This document shows positions 1 through 4,673 of a stretch of DNA of 5,137 bases, piece after piece. The notes under the pieces were generated by a model. It made no database searches, was not told the DNA's origin, and saw nothing but the letters and a program-made list of their open reading frames with translations. Origin of the DNA: Fidelibacterota bacterium (GTDB taxonomy: Bacteria; Fidelibacterota; Fidelibacteria; Fidelibacterales; Fidelibacteraceae); the NCBI GenBank assembly GCA_016937825.1, contig JAFGVT010000090.1:1-5137 (forward strand), written 5' to 3'. The number at the start of each line of letters is the position of its first letter. Position 1 is the stretch's first letter. Position numbers and translations under genes: made by a program.

Positions 1-156
1 GGCGTCCAGAACAAGCTCCATCGGAGAGGACGCGGCCCCGTTCCCGCCGATGTCCTGTTTGGAATCCAGCATGACCCAGTGCCCGCTTTCGCCCTTTGCG
101 GCAAAGGTGAGGTCTCTGTTCAGGCTTTTAAGTTTTACGCTGAGGGGATTTGCCAT
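1..156 (-). CDS. OsmC family protein, N-terminal part (truncated by window edge)
   Basis: Reading the minus strand from the ATG at 156-154 gives 52 residues that run off the window still in frame. The visible part starts with MANPLSVKLK, contains ESGHWVMLDS (residues 23-32) and ends in SSPMELVLDA. The SPME-VL-A segment is the conserved OsmC-family element that comes just before the first redox cysteine (GGC in relatives), which here would lie outside the window. The spacing of the SGH and SPME blocks most resembles the YhfA-like branch rather than Ohr or classical OsmC. Family members are small cytoplasmic homodimeric thiol peroxidases or related proteins; the substrate of the YhfA-like branch is not settled, so peroxide detoxification is inference. 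The start is supported by an AAAGGAG ribosome site at complement 163-169 and a promoter upstream. It is transcribed away from the tRNA genes. Confidence 0.88.
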   Translation of the reverse strand, partial: MANPLSVKLKSLNRDLTFAAKGESGHWVMLDSKQDIGGNGAASSPMELVLDA

Positions 157-181
157 TCTGTACTCCTTTGTTTCGTTTGAA

Positions 182-210
182 AATATATTAAGAAAAAAAA
201 GTAAATACAA
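182..210 (-). promoter_or_regulatory. Sigma70-like promoter of the OsmC-family gene
   Basis: On the minus strand TTGTAT (complement 205-210) and TATATT (complement 182-187) are separated by exactly 17 bases that include a run of eight T. Transcription would begin near 175, giving a leader of about 18 nt that holds the AAAGGAG ribosome site. The -10 matches consensus in five of six bases, the -35 in three of six. Confidence 0.6.
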
Positions 211-298
211 GTTATCCCCGTTCCTTTAAAAGGAGGTATTTACTGTCAGGATCCGGAACGTGCTTTTCTAATATTGTCGTCGATGAGATAAAAAATAT

Positions 299-326
299 TT
301 GCATTGAACGCAAATGTTACTATATT
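299..326 (+). promoter_or_regulatory. Promoter of the tRNA cluster
   Basis: TTGCAT (299-304) and TATATT (321-326) are spaced by 16 bases. The segment after the -10 (TGACGGC) is GC-rich, as is usual for stringently controlled stable-RNA promoters. The start point would fall near 333, about 10 bases before the first tRNA. An inverted repeat, ATTTGC-N7-GCAAAT (297-315), overlaps the -35 element. Confidence 0.55.
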
Positions 327-342
327 TGACGGCTTTTTTCAA

Positions 343-416
343 TGGGTTGTCGTCCAACGGCAGGACATGCGGCTCTGGACCGTAGTATCGGGGTTCGAAT
401 CCCTGCAACCCAGCCA
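343..416 (+). tRNA. tRNA-Gln, anticodon CTG
   Basis: The cloverleaf is complete. The acceptor TGGGTTG (343-349) pairs perfectly with CAACCCA (406-412), the D stem is GTCC/GGAC, and the anticodon stem TGCGG/CCGTA encloses the loop CTCTGGA. The anticodon CTG is at 375-377, and the T-loop is GTTCGAATC. The weak U1-A72 first pair is a known glutamine identity feature. The discriminator is G413 and CCA is encoded (414-416). It reads CAG codons. It is the first of three tRNAs, with four bases separating it from the next. Confidence 0.96.
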
Positions 417-420
417 GAGC

Positions 421-492
421 GGCGCGTTCGTCTAGCGGTTAGGACGCTGGCCTCTCACGTCGGTAACACGGGTTCGAGTCCCGTACGCGCTA
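421..492 (+). tRNA. tRNA-Glu, anticodon CTC
   Basis: The acceptor GGCGCGT (421-427) pairs with ACGCGCT (485-491), with G1-U72 as a wobble pair. The D arm TCGTCTAGCGGTTAGGAC is typical of bacterial tRNA-Glu. The anticodon stem CTGGC/GTCGG contains two G-U pairs and encloses CTCTCAC, with anticodon CTC at 454-456. The T stem-loop is ACGGGTTCGAGTCCCGT. The discriminator is A492 and no CCA follows, so the 3' end must be added by nucleotidyltransferase. It reads GAG codons. Confidence 0.95.
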
Positions 493-511
493 CATTGAAA
501 TCAAGCAGAAT

Positions 512-585
512 GCGCCCATAGCTCAATTGGATAGAGCGTCTGGCTACGGACCAGAAGGTTAGGGGTTCGACTCCTCTTGGGCGTA
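512..585 (+). tRNA. tRNA-Arg, anticodon ACG
   Basis: The acceptor GCGCCCA (512-518) pairs with TGGGCGT (578-584), again with a G1-U72 wobble. The D arm is AGCTCAATTGGATAGAGC. The anticodon stem TCTGG/CCAGA encloses CTACGGA with anticodon ACG (546-548), which is normally edited to ICG by TadA to read CGU, CGC and CGA. The discriminator is A585 and CCA is not encoded. It lies 19 bases after tRNA-Glu and six bases before the terminator hairpin. Confidence 0.96.
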
Positions 586-590
586 CAAAG

Positions 591-613
591 ACCTGCCATC
601 CGGTAGGTTTTTT
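591..613 (+). terminator. Rho-independent terminator of the tRNA cluster
   Basis: ACCTGCC (591-597) and GGTAGGT (602-608) form a 7-bp stem with one G-U pair around the loop ATCC, followed by a T run to 613. The stem is short, so some readthrough into the MFS gene, which starts 40 bases later, is plausible. Confidence 0.75.
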
Positions 614-652
614 GTTATCATGCGGTTTAAACAAATCTGGAGATAACGGGAA

Positions 653-1828
653 ATGAACGTATTCCCTAAGGAAATCAAACAAAATCCCATGTACCGCTAT
701 CTGGTCCTGCTGGTGATCGTGACTACGGCAGGCCATCAGGCGTGGCGAACGCTTCTGAACAATTTCGCCGTCGATCAGATCGGGATCAGCGGATTGCAGA
801 TGGGACTGATCCAGTCCCTCAGGGAAGTCCCGGGTTTTTTGACCTTTCTGGTCGTCTATGTCCTGCTGGTCTTTAAGGAACACCGCCTTTCCGCCTACTC
901 GGTGATCCTTTTCGGCATGGGACTTTTTATGACGGGACTTTTCCCCTCCTTTCAGGGATTGCTGTTTACGACCTTCATTATGTCCCTGGGCTTTCACTAT
1001 TTTGACACTACGCGACAGTCGCTGATCCTCCAGTATTTCAACAAACAGGAATCCCCGATGGTGATGGCGAAATGGCGGAGTCTCAGCGCGGTCGCGAACA
1101 TTGTGATCGGCGCGCTGATCTGGGGGGTATTTCGATTTTCACAGCTGCCCGTGTCCGCGATGTATGCCGCACTGGGAGTCCTGGTCGTTGCGGCCGGCGT
1201 TTATTCACTGTTCAGGGACCCCTCCGATAAACACCTGCCGGCACAGCATAAAAAGATCGTTTTGCGAAAAAAATACTGGTTGTTTTATGCCCTGAGTTTT
1301 CTAAGCGGCGCACGCCGGCAGATATTTGTGGTGTTTGCCGTTTTCATGCTGGTGGAAAAGTTTCATTTCGCTATCTGGGAAATATCGGCCTTGTTCATTC
1401 TGAACAACGTGATCACCTGGATCCTGAGTCCCTATATCGGAAAAGCCATCAACCGCTTTGGCGAGCGGAAAATGCTGACCCTCGAATATGTTTTCCTGAT
1501 ATTCGTATTTTTGGGTTATGCCGTGTTCGAATTCAAGGCGATCGCAGCGCTGCTGTATGTCCTGGACCATATTTTCTTTAATTTTACGATCGGCATACAT
1601 ACGTTTTTCCAGAAAACGGCGGATCCCCGGGATATCGCTCCCTCGATGGCGGTCAGTTTTTCCATCAACCATATTGCGGCGGTCGTGATCCCCGCTCTGG
1701 GCGGCATGCTCTGGATGCTGAACTGGCGAATTCCTTTTGTGACCGGTGCGATCCTGGCGGGAATATCCCTGCTTCTTGTTCAGTTCATTCGCCTGCCGGA
1801 CGGCCTAGTGAAGAAAGTAAAAGAATAA
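653..1828 (+). CDS. MFS (major facilitator superfamily) transporter
   Basis: A 391-residue integral membrane protein of the length and pattern usual for a 12-helix MFS carrier. Hydrophobic segments lie around residues 14-26, 58-74, 82-98, 101-117, 145-160, 167-185, 208-220, 224-236, 244-260, 276-294, 297-315, 337-356 and 360-378; a few of these are marginal. A charged loop at about 187-208 separates the two halves. A loop-8/9 motif A variant, GKAINRFGERK (263-273), supports the family. Charged or polar residues near membrane segments (H28, H115, D118, R121, D305, H306) could line a transport path, but the substrate cannot be told. The ATG at 653 follows GGAG at 639-642. No convincing promoter lies between the tRNA terminator and this start, so expression may depend partly on readthrough. 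The last 24 bases overlap an antisense small gene. Confidence 0.9.
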   Translation: MNVFPKEIKQNPMYRYLVLLVIVTTAGHQAWRTLLNNFAVDQIGISGLQMGLIQSLREVPGFLTFLVVYVLLVFKEHRLSAYSVILFGMGLFMTGLFPSFQGLLFTTFIMSLGFHYFDTTRQSLILQYFNKQESPMVMAKWRSLSAVANIVIGALIWGVFRFSQLPVSAMYAALGVLVVAAGVYSLFRDPSDKHLPAQHKKIVLRKKYWLFYALSFLSGARRQIFVVFAVFMLVEKFHFAIWEISALFILNNVITWILSPYIGKAINRFGERKMLTLEYVFLIFVFLGYAVFEFKAIAALLYVLDHIFFNFTIGIHTFFQKTADPRDIAPSMAVSFSINHIAAVVIPALGGMLWMLNWRIPFVTGAILAGISLLLVQFIRLPDGLVKKVKE

Positions 1829-1972
1829 GAACAGTATGATCAGAAAGGCAATGAAATGCCAGAGGAATTTCCGTTTGGGCCTGCGTACGGGACGCAGGGG
1901 ACGGAAATGCAGGCGTTTGTCGTCTTCCGGCTCCCGGATGATCCAGCGCGACCGGCGTATCGGTTGTGCCAT
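1805..1972 (-). CDS. Small C-terminally membrane-anchored protein (55 aa), hypothetical
   Basis: The minus strand has an open frame from ATG (1972-1970) to TAG (1807-1805) encoding 55 residues. It starts MAQPIRRSRWIIREPEDDKR, has a basic proline-rich middle (residues 24-36, with R and P alternating, then KRK), and ends in a hydrophobic stretch at 38-54 (WHFIAFLIILFLFFYFL) plus a terminal His. This is the layout of a single-pass protein anchored by its C-terminus, with the positive flank predicting a cytoplasmic N-terminus. AAGGGA lies about seven bases before the ATG. Codon third positions resemble the neighbours, and the other two minus frames here give no protein-like composition. It converges on the MFS gene and overlaps its last 24 bases. 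I do not recognise the family. The main alternative is a chance frame opposite the MFS 3' region. Confidence 0.6.
   Translation of the reverse strand: MAQPIRRSRWIIREPEDDKRLHFRPLRPVRRPKRKFLWHFIAFLIILFLFFYFLH
1867..1908. repeat. Two-tier inverted repeat (composite hairpin)
   Basis: ATTTCCGT (1867-1874) pairs perfectly with ACGGAAAT (1901-1908). Nested inside, CCTGCGT (1880-1886) pairs perfectly with ACGCAGG (1892-1898) around the loop ACGGG. The internal loop is TTGGG on one side and GG on the other. In total 15 base pairs form within 42 bases. It starts 38 bases after the MFS stop and lies wholly within the small antisense gene. No T run follows on either strand, so it is not a standard intrinsic terminator; it may protect or define the 3' end of the MFS mRNA. 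Confidence 0.7.
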
Positions 1973-2019
1973 GGTCGTTCCCTTGTTTTACCTGTAAAGT
2001 TCGCTGGAATTTCAATCGT

Positions 2020-2025
2020 TGTCAA
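2020..2025 (-). promoter_or_regulatory. Possible -35 box for the small minus-strand gene
   Basis: A consensus TTGACA lies on the minus strand 48 bases before the small gene's ATG. The expected -10 position 17 bases downstream reads GAACTT, a poor match, so this is only a partial promoter. It needs an activator or is coincidental. Confidence 0.25.
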
Positions 2026-2131
2026 GGAATTATTCACAAGGAGTCAGCGGGTAAGCGCAAAGGATAATTGTGCCCGGTAAAATATGCTCGAATTCAGACG
2101 ACCGGCCTTTTGCTCCGGACGAAAAAATTGT

Positions 2132-2159
2132 TTGACATGAAATTATTATTGGTTATATT
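2132..2159 (+). promoter_or_regulatory. Sigma70 promoter of the ArsR/thioredoxin operon
   Basis: A perfect TTGACA (2132-2137) and TATATT (2154-2159) are spaced by 16 bases. Transcription would start near 2166, only about 25 bases before the preferred GTG start of the repressor. This makes longer upstream starts of that gene unlikely. Confidence 0.75.
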
Positions 2160-2164
2160 GCCAA
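2149..2164. promoter_or_regulatory. Candidate ArsR operator overlapping the -10 box
   Basis: TTGG (2149-2152) and CCAA (2161-2164) form a short inverted repeat around eight bases that contain the -10 hexamer. AT-rich imperfect palindromes covering the -10 are the usual place for an ArsR-family autorepressor to bind. The arms are only 4 bp, so this is suggestive. Confidence 0.35.
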
Positions 2165-2190
2165 ATGACAAAATGAAAAGGACAGGCAGC

Positions 2191-2511
2191 GTGAAAGCTT
2201 TTGAAAAAAAACAACAGGATGAAATGTCGGCGATCTTCAAGGCGCTGGCGCACCCGACGCGTCTTTGGATGGTTCGGGAGCTGATGCGGAACGAACGCTG
2301 CGTCTGCGAGTTTGTCGAAGCGTCGCACCTTGATTTCTCAACGGTATCCAAGCACCTTTCCCTCCTGAAACAGGCGCACCTGATCGAAGACGACAAGCGC
2401 GGGAAAAACGTCTACTATCGTCTTCGCGCGGTATGCCTTGTCTCGATCGTCGGCTGTCTTGAGGACCATTTGAAAGCGCTTCAGAAAGAGAGAGCGGAGG
2501 ACCGTTCATGA
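2191..2511 (+). CDS. ArsR/SmtB-family transcriptional repressor
   Basis: A 106-residue winged-helix regulator from the GTG at 2191. The KALAHPTRLWMVREL segment (17-31) is the classic ArsR entry, the recognition helix is STVSKHLSLLKQAHLI (50-65), and the wing is DDKRGKNVYYRL (67-78). The pair C37-V-C39 sits where arsenic-sensing ArsR proteins have their ELCVC motif at the start of the helix before the DNA-binding helix. C82 and C89 are further possible thiol ligands. It should bind as a dimer and release DNA on metal or metalloid binding, or on thiol oxidation; which one is not known. The frame stays open upstream to 2068, but the promoter lies inside that extension. The GTG has AAAAGGA eight bases before it, and the resulting length is normal for the family. 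An ATG at 2173 is the alternative start. Its stop overlaps the next ATG (ATGA), so the two are translationally coupled. Confidence 0.92.
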   Translation: MKAFEKKQQDEMSAIFKALAHPTRLWMVRELMRNERCVCEFVEASHLDFSTVSKHLSLLKQAHLIEDDKRGKNVYYRLRAVCLVSIVGCLEDHLKALQKERAEDRS

Positions 2512-2744
2512 ACATACAGGTTTTGGGAACGGGGTGTCCGATGTGTATCCAGCTGATGAAACAAACCGAGCGAGCGGTAGCGGAACTGGGTCTCCCTGTC
2601 GAGGTCGGCAAGGTGTCGGAGATCGACGATATTCTCGCCTTCGGGATCATGATGATCCCGGCCCTGGCGATCGATGGGAAAATCAAACTTGTCGGGAACG
2701 TCCCGCCCTTGAATGAATTGAAGGAAATAATTAAGAAAGGATAA
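2508..2744 (+). CDS. Small thioredoxin/glutaredoxin-like disulfide protein (thioredoxin_3 / redox-active disulfide protein 2 type)
   Basis: A 78-residue cytoplasmic thioredoxin-fold protein with no signal peptide. The first strand, MNIQVLG, leads straight into the redox centre C10-P-M-C13, followed by the helix IQLMKQTERAVAEL. The cis-proline is P51 in the segment MMIPALAIDGK, followed by the strand IKLVGNVP and a final helix. Order and length match the archaeal/bacterial MTH895/TM0996-like small thioredoxins. These are commonly encoded beside ArsR regulators and permeases in arsenic or metal resistance loci. GGAGG at 2496-2500 is placed seven bases before the ATG, and the start overlaps the repressor stop. 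Likely role, by context, is dithiol-disulfide exchange with a metal-handling protein or the exported partner encoded next. Its physiological partner is not shown by the sequence. Confidence 0.9.
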   Translation: MNIQVLGTGCPMCIQLMKQTERAVAELGLPVEVGKVSEIDDILAFGIMMIPALAIDGKIKLVGNVPPLNELKEIIKKG

Positions 2745-2747
2745 AAA

Positions 2748-3200
2748 ATGAAATTCAGAACCCAACACCGCAGCATCCTGACGATCATCAGTCTTGCCCT
2801 GCTTCTGGGAATCGTTACAGTGTCCGCATCGTGTTCTTCCGGAGAAAAAAAGGAACAGGCATCGGAGAAGGTCAGCCGTGCCGTCATCTCGGATGCGGCC
2901 GTAAAACTTCCCAAGATGGTGGATTTTAAATCGCCGACCTGCCCGCCCTGCCGCGCCATGGAGCCGATCCTGGCCGAACTTTCGGTCGAATACGCCCATG
3001 CCTTTGAACTGGTGCTTATTGACGTCTCAAAGCAGGAAAACCAGCAGATAGCTGCGCAAAACGCCATTCAGTACATTCCAACGCAAATATTCTACGATGA
3101 GAACGGAAAACAGATCTTTCGCCATACGGGATATTACTCCAAACAGGATATCCTGAACAAATGGAAAGAACTGGGATACGCCATGTCCCCGAAAGAATAA
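2748..3200 (+). CDS. Exported thioredoxin-fold protein, probable lipoprotein
   Basis: A 150-residue protein. An N-terminal basic region (K2-R8) and hydrophobic core (about 10-25) end in VSASC-SS, where C29 could be lipidated. The lipobox is loose (Ser at -3), so a cleaved or uncleaved signal is the alternative. After a Lys/Glu-rich linker (33-46) comes a thioredoxin domain with VDFKSPTCPPC (58-68, active cysteines C65 and C68). The usual W-C-G-P-C is replaced by T-C-P-P-C. The strand ELVLIDVSK (87-95) follows, then the cis-proline P111 in QYIPTQIFYDENGK. The domain is normal in length. Three bases separate it from the preceding gene, with AAAGGA as ribosome site. It should act in the periplasm, tethered to a membrane, reducing or oxidising thiols. 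No CcdA or DsbD electron source is encoded beside it. Confidence 0.9.
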   Translation: MKFRTQHRSILTIISLALLLGIVTVSASCSSGEKKEQASEKVSRAVISDAAVKLPKMVDFKSPTCPPCRAMEPILAELSVEYAHAFELVLIDVSKQENQQIAAQNAIQYIPTQIFYDENGKQIFRHTGYYSKQDILNKWKELGYAMSPKE

Positions 3201-3229
3201 GGATCTGAAATCGTATGAAATAAAACCGG

Positions 3230-3251
3230 GCGCCCGTTTTACGACGGGCGC
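3230..3251. terminator. Bidirectional terminator between convergent genes
   Basis: GCGCCCGT (3230-3237) pairs perfectly with ACGGGCGC (3244-3251) around TTTACG, giving an 8-bp GC-rich stem. On the plus strand it is followed at once by TTTGATTTATTT, and on the minus strand, after CCGG, by TTTTATTT. It lies in the 57-base gap between the redox operon stop at 3200 and the minus-strand gene stop at 3258, so it can serve both. Confidence 0.85.
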
Positions 3252-3257
3252 TTTGAT

Positions 3258-4541
3258 TTATTTGGTATAAATATCCAGGCGTGTGCCGTTGAGATGCGCA
3301 AGCCCGGTAACCTGCCCCTTCTTGCGGATAAGAGCCCCTTGCTGAATTCCGGCGGCGGTGATAATGAAAGAGCGCCATTCCTGATTGTAGCATGCGCGGA
3401 ATCCCAGAGCCGTTTCACCGAAATACGCCAGATCATCGACCTCGTCAAAGGGTCCGAACCCCGCGCCCTGAAGGACGATATTCCATCCGCCCTGCGCTTT
3501 GGCCGCCACCGCGATCGACGTTCCCCCTTCAGAACACACGATCTGCCGGACATCTTCGAAGGGACCGCCGAGTGCGGCATTGTCGCTGAAAACATAGAAG
3601 GCGTTCACATCCAGATTCTGAGCGCCGGGCCGGCACGGTTTTGCAGCATAGACCACCTTGTCGGAAGGCAGGACGCAGAGCGCCTTGATCTCCTTTTGAT
3701 CCGCCTGCATGTCCGTATCCTTGTTGAACAGTTTCCAGGTCCCTGCCGAATCCTTGAACGAATAGTAGTAGCGGATATCGCCGCGGGCCCATTCATAAAA
3801 GGCAATGTCGCCGGGAACGAGACAGTCGCTCAGCTCATCCTTGAAGGTAAATTCTCCGCTTCCCCCGTAGGAATGATAAACGATCGCCCCGTAAGTCAGC
3901 TTATCTTTTAAAAACTGATCTAACAGGGTACGGCGATAGTGAATGCCGACATAGCCTCCGAACATCCGAAGCGTGCAGATGCTGTCAAGAGAGATGAAAT
4001 CGTCCGGTTCCGTGTTTTTATAAATGCGCTGGGAGAGAATAAGATCTTTTACGTAAACGTAATCCCTTCCGTCCTGTGAAAGTTCAAAGCCGATACAGGG
4101 CGTATACAGGGATTCCCCCGCCAGAATGTTCTCCCGTTCATAAAGGTTTTCGTCGGCGAGGAATAGCAGGCGCTTGTCCTTTGTGCCGGAGCGTATCTTC
4201 TGAAGGGAGCGGAACGGACCGTAGCGCTTCTCTCCTTCGTAAACCGTCCAGCTGGTATCGGTACGGGCGCCGAAGATCAGCACAGAGTCGTTGAAGGAAT
4301 ATTGCAGGCCGGTTACTTCGTCGAAGGGACCGAAAAGAGCATGACCGGTACGGACAAAATAGTGTTTTTCGCCGGGGACCGCATATGCCGTCAGAAGGCC
4401 GTAACCGCTGCCGCCGGCGCAGATCTCCAGGATCGTTTCATCGGGAGAGATCTCAAGCGGGTAAGAAGGTCCGGGAGATTGAGCAAAGACAAAACAGCAG
4501 CAGGTCAATAAGAGTATTACCATCGGCTTCCGGCGGATCAT
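3258..4541 (-). CDS. Exported repeat protein with GPF motifs, beta-propeller-like, function unknown
   Basis: A 427-residue protein from the ATG at 4541-4539, which has GAGGAG at complement 4548-4553. The frame is open 27 codons further, but that extension lacks a ribosome site. Residues 1-20 form a signal peptide (basic MIRRK, hydrophobic core, FVFA followed by Q21). The mature part has recurring units in which a G-P-F turn starts a block: FGPFDEV (70-76), YGPF (107-110), GGPFEDV (325-331) and FGPFDEV (362-368). Each is followed by short strands with aromatic and small residues such as LIFGARTDTSWTVYEG and SIAVAAKAQGGWNIVLQG. That spacing of about 35-40 residues, with a strand-turn-strand pattern, is what WD40/TolB-like or WG-repeat propellers show. 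The middle (145-320) is more divergent. I do not recognise a named family, and no catalytic motif is visible. It follows the symporter gene on the same strand after a 132-base gap. Confidence 0.85.
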   Translation of the reverse strand: MIRRKPMVILLLTCCCFVFAQSPGPSYPLEISPDETILEICAGGSGYGLLTAYAVPGEKHYFVRTGHALFGPFDEVTGLQYSFNDSVLIFGARTDTSWTVYEGEKRYGPFRSLQKIRSGTKDKRLLFLADENLYERENILAGESLYTPCIGFELSQDGRDYVYVKDLILSQRIYKNTEPDDFISLDSICTLRMFGGYVGIHYRRTLLDQFLKDKLTYGAIVYHSYGGSGEFTFKDELSDCLVPGDIAFYEWARGDIRYYYSFKDSAGTWKLFNKDTDMQADQKEIKALCVLPSDKVVYAAKPCRPGAQNLDVNAFYVFSDNAALGGPFEDVRQIVCSEGGTSIAVAAKAQGGWNIVLQGAGFGPFDEVDDLAYFGETALGFRACYNQEWRSFIITAAGIQQGALIRKKGQVTGLAHLNGTRLDIYTK

Positions 4542-4587
4542 GTTTAACTCCTCAATTTTTAATAGCGGTAATGCCGCGAGGCGGGAT

Positions 4588-4616
4588 AATATAGATAAAA
4601 TTAACAGAACATGAAA
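4588..4616 (-). promoter_or_regulatory. Possible promoter of the repeat-protein gene
   Basis: The gap between the symporter stop and this gene is strongly AT-rich. On the minus strand TATATT (complement 4588-4593) lies 47 bases before the ATG, with TTTCAT 17 bases upstream as a poor -35. A TTGACG at complement 4642-4647 has no good -10 at the right distance. Either could serve, and readthrough from the symporter gene is also possible because no terminator is seen. Confidence 0.3.
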
Positions 4617-4673
4617 ATACAAAAATAATACAAAAAATATCCGTCAATTCAGGTGGCAACGTCCTGCAAGGTC

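Noticed and set aside
343..613. tRNA cluster as an integration site for a mobile element
   Set aside because: No integrase gene and no second copy of a tRNA 3' end were found in the window.
455..997. Minus-strand frame of 180 codons across the tRNAs and the MFS start
   Set aside because: It crosses two well-formed tRNA genes, a terminator and the MFS start codon. The similarity of its C-terminus to antisense-tRNA translations is a known annotation artefact.
1856..2080. Plus-strand frame of 74 codons after the MFS gene, and a second one from the ATG at 1851
   Set aside because: Both read opposite the better-supported small membrane protein. Composition is Arg-rich and low in structure, without a domain or membrane segment.
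2237..3067. Long minus-strand open frame of 276 codons
   Set aside because: It lies opposite the repressor and both thioredoxin-fold genes, which have clear family motifs, ribosome sites and operon spacing. Its translation has no recognisable domain and is rich in Ser and Arg, as antisense frames usually are.
3294..3911. Plus-strand open frame of 205 codons
   Set aside because: It is antisense to the signal-peptide-bearing repeat protein at 3258-4541. It has no ribosome site or domain pattern, and the other strand explains the coding signal.
4542..4622. 27-codon N-terminal extension of the repeat protein
   Set aside because: The inner ATG at 4541 has a strong GAGGAG site and starts a textbook signal peptide; the upstream ATG has neither.
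4640..4673. Terminator after the symporter gene
   Set aside because: Only 3-4 bp complementary arms are present and no T run follows a stem on the minus strand.
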